Assembly: GCF_002284575.1 (NCBI RefSeq)
Contig: NZ_NPKJ01000068.1
Location: forward strand, 434,001-498,000
Direction: 5' to 3'
DNA from: Mesorhizobium temperatum
GTDB taxonomy: Bacteria; Pseudomonadota; Alphaproteobacteria; Rhizobiales; Rhizobiaceae
DNA: 64,000 nucleotides
Positions 54,482-62,919 of the stretch are shown here, piece by piece. The position numbers and the translations under genes are program-made. Positions within the stretch are counted from its first letter, which is position 1, and each line of letters starts with the position of its first letter. Below the pieces are notes generated by a model that saw only the letters and a list, made by a program, of their open reading frames with translations, had not been told where the DNA came from and searched no databases.

Positions 54482-55351
54482 CTATCTGACGCCTGCGCCT
54501 CTGCGAAAATCCGACGGCGACATGCCGGCCAGTTTGCGGAACGACTTGTTGAAGGCGCTGAGCGACCCGAAGCCGGAGTCCATGGCGACGCGCAGCACGT
54601 TGGCGTCCTGGTGCATCAGCAGCGCCTGCGCGTAGCTGAGCCGCAACAGGTTGACATATTCGTTGAGCGTCATGCCGGTCGATTTCTTAAAAATGCTCAT
54701 GGCGTATTTGGGATGGATGTCGGCCGCCGCCGCGATGTCCACGCAGTCGATGTCGTAGAGGAAATTCTCCGCGATGAAGTCGCACATCCGCCCGACATTG
54801 CGCAGGGATTGCTGATCGAAGGGGCTGCCTGCTTCCTGCTCGATCGGAGTTTCGGGTACCAGCCGATAAGGTTCGAAGCGCACCCGCTCCAGCCGCAGCA
54901 GCAGTTCGTTGACGGCGTGCTCGGCTTTGCCCGGATCGCCTGACCGGACGTAGCGGTTCCAGCGCTCGAAATTGTCGCTGTCGGACCGGTCGGTGGCGCC
55001 GGTCACCAATGTCGCGCCCGTCATCAGCCGGTTGCGGACGTCCGCGGGCAGGTGCAGCCGGAAGAAGTGCACCAGCGGCAGATGCGCGCCGGCATAGACG
55101 GCGTCGTCCGACGCATCGTCCATCTGGTGCGGCAGGCCGCCCCAGAACAGGCACATGTCGCCGGCCGAAAGCGAGATCTCGTGCTCATCCATTCGGTAGT
55201 GCACGGCGCCGCGAACGATGAAATTCACCTCGACCTGGGCATGCCAATGCGGCTTGAGCATCACCAGAGGCTGGGTGTGAAACATCTGCAACAGCAGCGG
55301 CAAGCCCTCCACGCTGCTGGCGCCAGGCTGATAAAACGGCCTTTCCGGCAT
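54482..55351 (-). CDS. AraC-family transcriptional regulator of the sugar uptake locus
   Basis: A 289-residue regulator. The N-terminal cupin-like sensing domain shows MLKPHWHAQVEVNFIVRG and LSAGDMCLFWGGLPH. The C-terminal two-helix-turn-helix domain shows YDIDCVDIAAAADIHPKYAMSIFKKSTGMTLNEYVNLLRLSYAQALL and VAMDSGFGSLSAFNKSFRKLAGMSPSDFRR. The architecture matches MelR-like sugar regulators. ATG 55351 is preferred to a TTG at 55366. It is divergent from the binding-protein gene across a region with a perfect 17-bp palindrome, a likely control site. Confidence 0.9.
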   Translation of the reverse strand: MPERPFYQPGASSVEGLPLLLQMFHTQPLVMLKPHWHAQVEVNFIVRGAVHYRMDEHEISLSAGDMCLFWGGLPHQMDDASDDAVYAGAHLPLVHFFRLHLPADVRNRLMTGATLVTGATDRSDSDNFERWNRYVRSGDPGKAEHAVNELLLRLERVRFEPYRLVPETPIEQEAGSPFDQQSLRNVGRMCDFIAENFLYDIDCVDIAAAADIHPKYAMSIFKKSTGMTLNEYVNLLRLSYAQALLMHQDANVLRVAMDSGFGSLSAFNKSFRKLAGMSPSDFRRGAGVR

Positions 55352-55402
55352 CTTACTTTCCGCCAATTTTTTATTCCTTTTGTCGCGGACAAGCCTTCCC
55401 CA

Positions 55403-55419
55403 GTGCCTAGTCTAGGCAC
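55403..55419. promoter_or_regulatory. candidate operator palindrome between araC-type regulator and ABC operon
   Basis: GTGCCTAG-T-CTAGGCAC is a perfect 8+1+8 palindrome, 38 bases before the binding-protein ATG and 51 bases before the regulator's start. AraC proteins usually bind direct half-sites, so another factor is possible. Confidence 0.45.
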
Positions 55420-55457
55420 GCTCGCGATGAGAGAGCAAATGAAATGGGAGGATTTCA

Positions 55458-56729
55458 ATGCGCACCATACTGACCTGCGCCGCGCTCGCGCTTGCCCTGG
55501 GCTCTGCCCCGGCCTTTGCGCAATCCGGCGAAATCACGATCTGGAGCTGGAACGTCGCCGCTTCGTCGCTGAAGGCCACCATAGAAGGTTTCAACAAGCA
55601 GTTCCCCGATATCAAGGTCACGGTCCAGGATCTCGGCAACAACCCGACGTACGACAAGTCGATCGCCGGCTGCGCCGCCGGCGGCGAGGGGCTGCCGGAT
55701 ATCGTGACGATCGAGAACGGCGAAGCCGAGAACTACTGGAGCCAGTTCCCGGACTGCTTCGTCGACCTCCATACGCTCGGCTATACGGCCGAAGACCAGG
55801 CGAAATTCCCTGACTTCAAGCGCACCGAGCTCGAAGTGGAAGACAAGGCCTATGCGATGCCGTGGGATTCGGGCCCGGTGGCGATGTACTACCGCCGCGA
55901 CTTCTATGAGAAGGCCGGCGTCGATCCAACCTCGATCAAGACCTGGGACGATTTCATTGCCGCCGGCAAGAAGATCCAGGAGGCCAATCCTGGTGTGAAG
56001 ATGACCAACGCCGATTTCAACGGCGACTCCGAATTCTTCCGCATGATCGCCAACGAGCAGGGCTGCGCCTATTTCGCCGCCGATGGGCAGTCGATCACCG
56101 TCAATCAGCCGGCCTGTGTGGCGTCGATGACCAAGATCAAGGAGATGAATGACGCCGGCATCATCACCTCGGCCGACTGGAGCACCAAGATCACCAACAA
56201 CACCGCCGGCACTGTCGCCACCCAGATGTATGGCGGCTGGTATGAGGGCACCATACGCACCGAGTCGCCCGACGGCAGCGGCAAATGGGGCGTCTACCTG
56301 ATGCCGAGCCTCACTGCCGACGGCCCGCGCGCCGCCAATCTCGGCGGCTCCTCGCTCGCCATCACCTCGGTGTCCAACAACAAGGAGGCCGCCTACGCCT
56401 ACTTGAAATACTCGCTTGCGACCAATGAGGGCCAGATAGCGATGCTGAAGGGTTTTGGCCTCGTGCCGTCGCTGATCTCGGCGCTCGATGACCCCTATGT
56501 CTCCGAAGGCCAGCCCTATTGGGGCGGCCAGGCGGTGTGGAAGGATATACTCGGCACCTTGCCCAAAGTCGTCCCCAGCCGCGGCACGCCGTTCCAGAGC
56601 GACGCGGAAATCATCGTCCGTTCGGTGCAGACCAAATATCTGGGCGGTGGCTACCCCGACGCCAAGGCGGCGCTCGACGATGCCGCAAGCCAGATCGCCT
56701 CGGCGACCGGTCTGCCGGTCGAAGAGTGA
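55458..56729 (+). CDS. extracellular sugar-binding protein (family 1 solute-binding protein)
   Basis: A 423-residue periplasmic binding protein. The signal peptide MRTILTCAALALALGSAPAFAQ leads into SGEITIWSWNVAASSLKATIEGFNKQFPDIKVTV, the start of the classic family 1 fold. KAYAMPWDSGPVAMYYRRDFYEKAGVD is the hinge signature. It captures a carbohydrate or polyol for the CUT1 transporter encoded next to it. GGAGG before ATG 55458 is strong. A dispersed repeat separates it from the permease genes, so the operon must be transcribed through it. Confidence 0.95.
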   Translation: MRTILTCAALALALGSAPAFAQSGEITIWSWNVAASSLKATIEGFNKQFPDIKVTVQDLGNNPTYDKSIAGCAAGGEGLPDIVTIENGEAENYWSQFPDCFVDLHTLGYTAEDQAKFPDFKRTELEVEDKAYAMPWDSGPVAMYYRRDFYEKAGVDPTSIKTWDDFIAAGKKIQEANPGVKMTNADFNGDSEFFRMIANEQGCAYFAADGQSITVNQPACVASMTKIKEMNDAGIITSADWSTKITNNTAGTVATQMYGGWYEGTIRTESPDGSGKWGVYLMPSLTADGPRAANLGGSSLAITSVSNNKEAAYAYLKYSLATNEGQIAMLKGFGLVPSLISALDDPYVSEGQPYWGGQAVWKDILGTLPKVVPSRGTPFQSDAEIIVRSVQTKYLGGGYPDAKAALDDAASQIASATGLPVEE

Positions 56730-56743
56730 TCTACGCGGCTCTC

Positions 56744-56885
56744 CCTTCTCCCCTTGTGGGAGAAGGTGTCGCCGAAGGCGACGGATGAGGGGTGTTCCAG
56801 CTTGGCACCGACGGCGCTCCGTCCAGCACCCCTCAACCGTCTTGGCGCTGCGCGCCAATCCACCTTCTCCCACAAGGGGAGAAGG
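56744..56885. repeat. palindromic repeat, family A, inside the sugar ABC operon
   Basis: CCTTCTCCCCTTGTGGGAG and CTCCCACAAGGGGAGAAGG pair around 100 bases of interior. It lies in the gap between the binding-protein and permease genes, where hairpins of this kind often set transcript-level ratios. Confidence 0.85.
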
Positions 56886-56955
56886 CAAGGCAGGGGCGGC
56901 GCCGACGTCGACAGTAGGCCGGTAAACCTAGAAATCGGAAGCGAAGGAGGCAATG

Positions 56956-57816
56956 ATGCGCTATCAGAACGCCACGGCGTATCGCTTCCTCGCGCCCTAC
57001 CTGCTGATCTTCTCGATCTTCTGGCTGTGGCCGATCATCAGCTCCTTTCTGATCTCCTTCCAGGCGACGCGCACCGTGCCGTGGCGGTTCGCGCCCACCT
57101 TCAACTGGGGCCGGCTGATCGGCGATCCGGCCTTCTTCAACGCGTTGAAGAACACTTTGCTTATCCTCGTCATCCAGGTGCCGGTGATGATCACGTTGGC
57201 GATCGTGATGGCCGTGCTGCTCAATTCGCCGCTGCTCAAGGCCCGAGGCCTGTTCCGCTTCGCCTTCTTCGCCCCGGTCGTGGTCGGCGAAGTCGCCTAT
57301 TCGGCGGTGTTCCGGCTGATGTTCAACCTCGATTACGGCATCATCAACAAGCTGCTGAACAGCGTCGGCCTGCCCCGTATCGACTGGTTTTCCAACGTCA
57401 CGCCGGCGATGGCGGTCATCATGATCGCGGTGACCTGGCGCTGGGCCGGCTACAACGCCATCATCCTGCTCGCCGGCCTGCAGTCCATCCCCCAGGACGT
57501 CTACGAGGCGGCGACGCTCGACCGCGTCAGCAAGCTCAAACAGTTCTTCTACATCACCCTGCCGCTGCTCAAGCCGATCATCGTGTTCTGCGCCGTACTG
57601 TCGATCATCGGCACCATGCAGCTGTTCACCGAACCGTTCCTGATCACCGAGCGCGGCGGACCGGGCGGCGGCACCGAAACGCTCGGGCTGCTGCTTTACC
57701 GCCAGGGTTTTAGGTCGCTCAATTTCGGCTACGCCTCGGCCATCGCCTACACCATGGCCGGGCTGGCGATCGCCATCTCGCTGGTGCAACTGTGGCTGAC
57801 GAGGGACCCGAAATGA
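56956..57816 (+). CDS. sugar ABC transporter permease (MalF type)
   Basis: A 286-residue inner-membrane permease with six helices: RFLAPYLLIFSIFWLWPIISSFLIS, then NTLLILVIQVPVMITLAIVMAVLL and others. The cytoplasmic EAA loop is DVYEAATLDRVSKLKQFFYITLPLLKP. It pairs with the MalG-type permease and UgpC-type ATPase that follow. ATG 56956 is chosen over the adjacent ATG 56953 because it gives better spacing from GGAGG. The stop overlaps the next start (ATGA). Confidence 0.94.
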   Translation: MRYQNATAYRFLAPYLLIFSIFWLWPIISSFLISFQATRTVPWRFAPTFNWGRLIGDPAFFNALKNTLLILVIQVPVMITLAIVMAVLLNSPLLKARGLFRFAFFAPVVVGEVAYSAVFRLMFNLDYGIINKLLNSVGLPRIDWFSNVTPAMAVIMIAVTWRWAGYNAIILLAGLQSIPQDVYEAATLDRVSKLKQFFYITLPLLKPIIVFCAVLSIIGTMQLFTEPFLITERGGPGGGTETLGLLLYRQGFRSLNFGYASAIAYTMAGLAIAISLVQLWLTRDPK

Positions 57817-58664
57817 GCTCGCGTTCCTCTTCCCGCCGTTCCTCCGCCAGACTGGGACGCGGCATCGCGCTGCATCTCTTCCTGACGCCGCTGGCGCTGA
57901 TCTGGCTGTTTCCGCTGTGGATGATGGTGATCTTCTCGACCATGCCCGACAGAGGCATCTTCAGCCCCAGCATCGAGCTTTTGCCGCACGGCAATTTCCT
58001 CGACAATGTCAACAATTTGCAGCGCGACACCAATTTCATCGGCGCCATCGGCATCTCCGTCTCGGTGGCGGTGACCTATACGTTTCTGTCGGTGCTGCTC
58101 ACCTCGATGGCCGGCTGGGCGCTGGCGCGCTATCAGTTCTTCGGCAAGGGCGTGGTCGTCGCCATCATCCTCGGCACCATCACGCTTCCCTATGCTGTCG
58201 TGCTGATCCCGCAATTCATCATGGTGGCGCGCGACTTCAAGCTCGCCAACACCTGGGTGGCGCTGATCGTGCCGCCGCTCTTCAATTCGCTCGGCGTGCT
58301 GTTCATGCGGCAGAGCTTCTCGATGATGCCGGGCGATCTGTTCGACGCCGCTCGTGTCGAGGGGGTCAAGGAGTGGCGGATCTTCCTGTTCGTAGCACTA
58401 CCGCTGGCGCGGCCGATGCTGGCGGCGCTCGCCATCATCCTGTTCCTTGCCTCGTGGAACAACTACCTCTGGCCGCTGCTGATCAATTCCAAGCCCGGCG
58501 CGATGACGGCGCCGGTGGCGCTCGGCACGCTGATCGGCCTCACCAAAGTGTCGTGGGGCGGCATCATGGCGGGCGCCGTGATGCTCACAGTGCCGATGCT
58601 CGTCGTGTTCGTGCTCCTGCAGCGCCATTTCGTCGCCGGCATTGCCGCCGGCGCCATCAAATAG
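57813..58664 (+). CDS. sugar ABC transporter permease (MalG type)
   Basis: A 283-residue permease with six helices and the EAA loop DLFDAARVEGVKEWRIFLFVALPLARP. The Ser/Arg-rich N-terminus (SSRSSSRRSSARLGRG) is cytoplasmic. It forms the heterodimeric channel of the CUT1 importer with the previous gene. ATG 57813 lies in the ATGA overlap, which indicates coupled translation. Confidence 0.94.
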   Translation: MSSRSSSRRSSARLGRGIALHLFLTPLALIWLFPLWMMVIFSTMPDRGIFSPSIELLPHGNFLDNVNNLQRDTNFIGAIGISVSVAVTYTFLSVLLTSMAGWALARYQFFGKGVVVAIILGTITLPYAVVLIPQFIMVARDFKLANTWVALIVPPLFNSLGVLFMRQSFSMMPGDLFDAARVEGVKEWRIFLFVALPLARPMLAALAIILFLASWNNYLWPLLINSKPGAMTAPVALGTLIGLTKVSWGGIMAGAVMLTVPMLVVFVLLQRHFVAGIAAGAIK

Positions 58665-58671
58665 GATCAGC

Positions 58672-59757
58672 ATGGCAGCGGTCACACTCAAGAATGTCGT
58701 CAAGCGCTTCGGCGTCTTCGAGATCGTTCACGGCGCGAACATCGACGTCAATGACGGCGAATTCGTTGTCTTCGTCGGCCCTTCCGGCTGCGGAAAATCC
58801 ACGCTGCTCAGGATGATCGCCGGGCTCGAGGATATCAGCGGTGGCGAGATCGCCATCGGCGGCAAAGTGGTGAACAATATCGAGCCGGCCGACCGCGGCA
58901 TCGCCATGGTGTTCCAGTCCTACGCGCTCTATCCGCATATGAGCGTCGAGCAGAATCTGAGCTTCGGGCTGAGGATGAACGGCAATCCGAAGGCCGACAC
59001 CGAGCGGCGGGTGAAGCGCGCGTCCGAAATCCTCCGCATCGCTGAGCTGATGAAGCGGCGCCCGCGGCAATTGTCGGGCGGCCAGCGCCAGCGCGTTGCC
59101 ATCGGCCGCGCCATCGTGCGTGAGCCGCAAGTGTTCCTGTTTGACGAGCCGCTGAGCAATCTCGACGCCGAGCTCAGAGTGCAGATGCGGGTCGAAATCT
59201 CGCGTCTGCACAAGGAGCTCGGCGTCACCATGATCTATGTGACGCACGACCAAACCGAAGCGATGACGCTGGCCGACAGGATCGTCGTGCTCAACGCCGG
59301 GAACATCGAGCAGATCGGCGCGCCGCTCGACCTCTATGACGACCCCGCCAATCGCTTCGTCGCCGGTTTCGTCGGCTCGCCGAAGATGAATTTCATGGCG
59401 GCGAAAGTGGTCGGGAACGACGAAGGCGCAGCAATCGTCGCACTCGCCAACCATTGTGGCGCCAAACTACGGAAGCCGCTTTCGGGTGCCCCGCCTGCGG
59501 TCGGTGCCGAGATCGTACTAGGCGTCCGGCCGGAGCATTTCTTCGAGGCCGGCGAAGGCGATTGCGACATCGCCGTCAAGGCCGACGTCGCCGAGCACCT
59601 CGGATCGGTGAGCTACGTCTATGCCAATGCCGGACCAGAGGAACTGATCATCGAGCGTGAGGCGTCGCGGCAGCGGGCGAACGGCGACCAGATGGTGGTG
59701 TCGATCAAGGCCGGCCGGTCGCTTCTCTTCGACAAGTCAGGTGCACGCATTCGCTAA
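58672..59757 (+). CDS. sugar ABC transporter ATP-binding protein (UgpC/MsmK type)
   Basis: A 361-residue ATPase. Walker A GPSGCGKST is near residue 37, the signature LSGGQRQRVAIGRAIV near 135 and Walker B VFLFDEPLSNLD near 155. The C-terminal 120 residues form the regulatory OB (TOBE) domain typical of MalK/UgpC proteins. It energises the importer made by the two preceding permeases; the gap to them is seven bases. The substrate class (sugar, polyol or glycerol-phosphate-like) is inferred from family and neighbourhood only. Confidence 0.95.
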   Translation: MAAVTLKNVVKRFGVFEIVHGANIDVNDGEFVVFVGPSGCGKSTLLRMIAGLEDISGGEIAIGGKVVNNIEPADRGIAMVFQSYALYPHMSVEQNLSFGLRMNGNPKADTERRVKRASEILRIAELMKRRPRQLSGGQRQRVAIGRAIVREPQVFLFDEPLSNLDAELRVQMRVEISRLHKELGVTMIYVTHDQTEAMTLADRIVVLNAGNIEQIGAPLDLYDDPANRFVAGFVGSPKMNFMAAKVVGNDEGAAIVALANHCGAKLRKPLSGAPPAVGAEIVLGVRPEHFFEAGEGDCDIAVKADVAEHLGSVSYVYANAGPEELIIEREASRQRANGDQMVVSIKAGRSLLFDKSGARIR

Positions 59758-59761
59758 TGTA

Positions 59762-59825
59762 TGTCGCCCAAAAAGCATGCCCTCGGGCGTGAACCGAGGG
59801 TGCGCAGCGGTTTGGGACAACGACA
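59762..59825. repeat. dispersed palindrome, family D, interrupted copy
   Basis: TGTCGCCCAAA and TTTGGGACAACGACA are the same arms as at 26685, but the centre holds an extra CCCTCGGGCGTGAACCGAGGG hairpin. It lies just upstream of the fused oxidoreductase gene. Confidence 0.55.
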
Positions 59826-59894
59826 TGCACACAAAGACACGCAATTTTTCTTTTACCAACTCGCGACGCCGAGGCGACCCCAAGGAGATTTGAA

Positions 59895-61934
59895 ATGACG
59901 TCCGAACCACGAAAGATCCGCTGGGGCATTCTCGGGCCCGGCACCATCGCCAAGGCCTTTGCCGGCGGCATGGCCCATTCGCGCACCGGCACACTGGTTG
60001 CGCTCGGCGCACGCAATCCCGGCAAATCAGGCCTCGCCGATAACTTCCCGGGTGCTCGCATCCTCGACGGCTACGAGGTTCTGCTCGCGGACCCGAACGT
60101 CGATGCAATCTATATTTCAACGCCGCATCCGAGCCACGCCGAATGGGCGATCAGGGCGGCCGAGGCCGGAAAGCATGTGCTTTGCGAAAAGCCGATGGGA
60201 CTGACCGCCTTCGAGGCCGACGCGATGATCCATGCGGCGCGCAAGGCCGGCACCTTTCTTGGCGAAGCCTTCATGTACCGGCTGCATCCTCAGACGGCAA
60301 AGCTGGTCGAGCTGGTCAGGTCCGGCGCGATCGGCGAGGTGCGCATGGTGAAGTCGAGCTTCGGCTTCGCCATGCCTGACTTCATGCCGGAGCACCGGCT
60401 CTATGCCAACGATCTCGCCGGCGGCGGCATTCTGGATGTCGGCGGCTATCCCGTTTCGATGGCGCGGCTGATTGCCGGGGCAGCATTGGGAAAACCCTTC
60501 GCCGAGCCGGACAAGGTGGCGGGTGCTGCGCATCTCGGCCAATCCGGTGTCGACGAATGGGCTTCGGCGCTGCTGCATTTTCCCAGCGGCATCGTCGCCG
60601 AAGTCTCCTGCGGCATCTCGCTCGCCCAGGACAATGTCCTGCGCATCCTTGGCACCAAGGGCCGCATCGAGGTCGCAGATTTCTGGTATGCGAGCGGTAG
60701 GGAAGGCGGCACCGGCGAAATCCGCATCATCCGTCCGGGCGGTGACGAGGTGGTCGAGGTCAGGGAACACCGCTGGCTCTACGCTTTCGAGGTCGACGCC
60801 GCCGGCGAGGCCATTCTGGCCGGAAAGCAGGAGTTTGCCTGGCCGGGCATGGGCTGGGCCGACAGCCTCGGCAATCTGCGTGTGCTCGACAAATGGCGTG
60901 CCGCCATCGGCCTCGAATACGAGATCGAGAAGCCCGAAAAACGCGTCAACACCATCTCCGGCCGGCGGCTGCGCTCCGGCGGCACGACCATCCCGAAGCG
61001 CGAAATTCCAGGCCTGCCGCGGCCGGCCTCGTGGCTGGCGCTCGGCTTCGAGGATTTTCGCACCTTCTCCTCGGGCATGATCCTGCTCGATGCATATTTC
61101 GAAGCCGGCGGCAACGTCTTCGACACGGCCTACATCTATGGCAGCGGCTACACCGAAACGCTGCTCGGCCAATGGTTGAAGAACCGCGGCGTGCGTGAGC
61201 AAGCGGTGGTCATCGGCAAGGGCGCGCACACCCCGCTCTGCTATCCCGATGTGATCGGCAAGCAGCTCACCCAGTCGCTCGACCGGCTGCAGACCGATCA
61301 TGTCGACGTCTATTTCATGCACCGCGACGATCCGGACGTGCCGGTCGACGAATTCGTCGACGCCATGGACCAAGAGGTCAGGGCTGGCCGCATCCGCGGT
61401 CCGTTCGGCGGCTCGAACTGGACGAAGGAACGCATGGACGAGGCTATTGCCTATGCCGAGCGGACCGGCAAGCAAAGGCCTGGCGCGCTTTCGAACAATT
61501 TTTCTCTGGCCGAAATGCTGGTGCCGATCTGGCCGGGTTGCGTCACATCGTCGAGCGATGAATGGAAGGCCTGGCTGGCCGCCCGGCAGATGCCCAATTT
61601 CGCCTGGTCGAGCCAGGGACGAGGTTTCTTCACCGGCCGCGCCGGGCGCGACCAGCGTGACAATGAAGAGCTGGTCCGGGTCTGGTACTCGGAGAAAAAC
61701 TTCGGCCGCCGCGACCGGGCGATCGAGCTCGCGACCAGGCTGGGCAAAAGCCCGATCCATGTCGCGCTCGCCTACGTCCTGGCCCAGCCGTTCCCGTCCG
61801 TCCCGCTGATCGGGCCGCGCACGCTTGACGAACTGGACGACAGTCTGCAGGCGCTCGACATCGCGCTTTCGCCAGACGACATCGCGTGGCTGGATGGCGG
61901 TTCGGACCAGCATCCCGCCCGTCGCACGGGCTGA
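59895..61934 (+). CDS. fused Gfo/Idh/MocA oxidoreductase and aldo/keto reductase
   Basis: A 679-residue two-enzyme fusion. Residues 1-345 are a Gfo/Idh/MocA dehydrogenase: Rossmann motif GILGPGTIAKAF, the CEKPMGL lysine loop near residue 98 and GGGILDVGGYPVSMARL. Residues 370-679 are an aldo/keto reductase with the full catalytic tetrad Asp410 and Tyr415 (FDTAYIYGSG), Lys442 (VIGKG) and His476 (FMHRDD). Joining the two could give sequential sugar oxidation and reduction, or cofactor recycling. It follows the sugar ABC genes by 137 bases with AAGGAG before ATG 59895. The AKR segment lacks the usual N-terminal beta hairpin. Confidence 0.92.
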   Translation: MTSEPRKIRWGILGPGTIAKAFAGGMAHSRTGTLVALGARNPGKSGLADNFPGARILDGYEVLLADPNVDAIYISTPHPSHAEWAIRAAEAGKHVLCEKPMGLTAFEADAMIHAARKAGTFLGEAFMYRLHPQTAKLVELVRSGAIGEVRMVKSSFGFAMPDFMPEHRLYANDLAGGGILDVGGYPVSMARLIAGAALGKPFAEPDKVAGAAHLGQSGVDEWASALLHFPSGIVAEVSCGISLAQDNVLRILGTKGRIEVADFWYASGREGGTGEIRIIRPGGDEVVEVREHRWLYAFEVDAAGEAILAGKQEFAWPGMGWADSLGNLRVLDKWRAAIGLEYEIEKPEKRVNTISGRRLRSGGTTIPKREIPGLPRPASWLALGFEDFRTFSSGMILLDAYFEAGGNVFDTAYIYGSGYTETLLGQWLKNRGVREQAVVIGKGAHTPLCYPDVIGKQLTQSLDRLQTDHVDVYFMHRDDPDVPVDEFVDAMDQEVRAGRIRGPFGGSNWTKERMDEAIAYAERTGKQRPGALSNNFSLAEMLVPIWPGCVTSSSDEWKAWLAARQMPNFAWSSQGRGFFTGRAGRDQRDNEELVRVWYSEKNFGRRDRAIELATRLGKSPIHVALAYVLAQPFPSVPLIGPRTLDELDDSLQALDIALSPDDIAWLDGGSDQHPARRTG

Positions 61935-61958
61935 GGCTAGGCAAATCGCGGTGGCCTG

Positions 61959-62074
61959 CGCTGCCCCTCACCCTTACCCTCTCCCCGTAAGAACGGGGAG
62001 AGGGGGCGCCAGCGTTGAGGCAAATCCCCTTCTCCCCGTCGCTATACGGGGAGAAGGTGCCGGCAGGCGGATGA
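61959..62074. repeat. palindromic repeat, family A
   Basis: GCGCTGCCCCTCA and ATGAGGGGCAGC arms, with hairpins CTCTCCCCGT-ACGGGGAGAG and CTTCTCCCCGT-ACGGGGAGAAG. It lies between the fused oxidoreductase and the amidase remnant. Confidence 0.85.
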
Positions 62075-62128
62075 GGGGCAGCACAAACCAATGCGATTGC
62101 CCTAAGTCTGCCCCAGGTCGGCCCTACA

Positions 62129-62631
62129 CTACACGCCCACCTTCGGTCGGCGGTGCCTCCACGGGATCTCTCGTTCCAACTGCGTGGAGACGGCGAGCAC
62201 CGTCGCTTCATCGCCATAGCGGCCGACCAGCTGCACGCCGATCGGCACGCCGCCTTCGGACCAACCGAGCGGCAACGAGATCGCCGGTTGCCCGGAGATG
62301 TTGAAGGGGAAAGCGAAGACGGCATCCGTCCACTTCGCATTGTAGCGGTCGATGTCCGGCTCCGACATGTCGTAATAGCCGAAAGGCCTCGGCAGTTGCG
62401 TCAGCGTCGGGGTGATGAACAGATCGTAGCGCGCGAGGTCGCCGACAATGTCGCGGCCGACCTGCCGGATCGTCTCGACATCGGAGATGTGGCGGATGCC
62501 GCTCGTCGCGCGGCCGCGCTCGATGATCGCCCAGGTCACCGGCTCGACATCGCTTGGCGTCACCGGCCTGCCGATGACAGCGCGTCGGACTCGGCGTAGG
62601 TTTCCAGGAAGCTGTCGGTGATTTCGGCCAT
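62129..62631 (-). pseudogene. amidase-family remnant, N-terminally truncated with a frameshift
   Basis: Only the C-terminal third of an amidase-signature enzyme remains: RYDLFITPTLTQLPRPFGYYDMSEPDID and FPFNISGQPAISLPLGWSEGGVPIGVQLVGRYGDE, the last part of the fold. The catalytic Lys-Ser-Ser residues, which lie in the missing N-terminal half, are absent. The upstream portion MAEITDSFLETYAESDALS is in another frame, and one base is missing near 62583 in the join to GRPVTPSDVEPVTW. Both sides are bounded by family A repeats. It cannot make an active amidase. Confidence 0.8.
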
Positions 62632-62702
62632 GTCTCTCTCCCTCGTTCTGCCATGCCGGAACGGCGCCCGGTGCCAATCGCTTCGGACCAATTGCCGATC
62701 GT

Positions 62703-62885
62703 GGCGCCGCCCCTCATCTGCCTGCCGGCATCTTCTCCCCGTATAGTGACGGGGAGAAGGGGGCTGGCCGCAACGCTGGCGCTCTCTCAGCAACGCTGGA
62801 GATTGGCGAAATCCTTAGCGAAGGCGTCCTTCTCCCCGTCACTATACGGGGAGAAGTGCCCGGCAGGGCGATGAGGGGCGGCGCC
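62703..62885. repeat. palindromic repeat, family A, perfect 15-bp ends
   Basis: GGCGCCGCCCCTCAT (62703-62717) and ATGAGGGGCGGCGCC (62871-62885) are exact complements. Two CTTCTCCCCGTATAGTGACGG-type hairpins face each other inside. It occupies most of the 288-bp gap before the last gene. Confidence 0.9.
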
Positions 62886-62919
62886 AGATCGGCCCATGAG
62901 TCGCTCAACACGGATTGCG

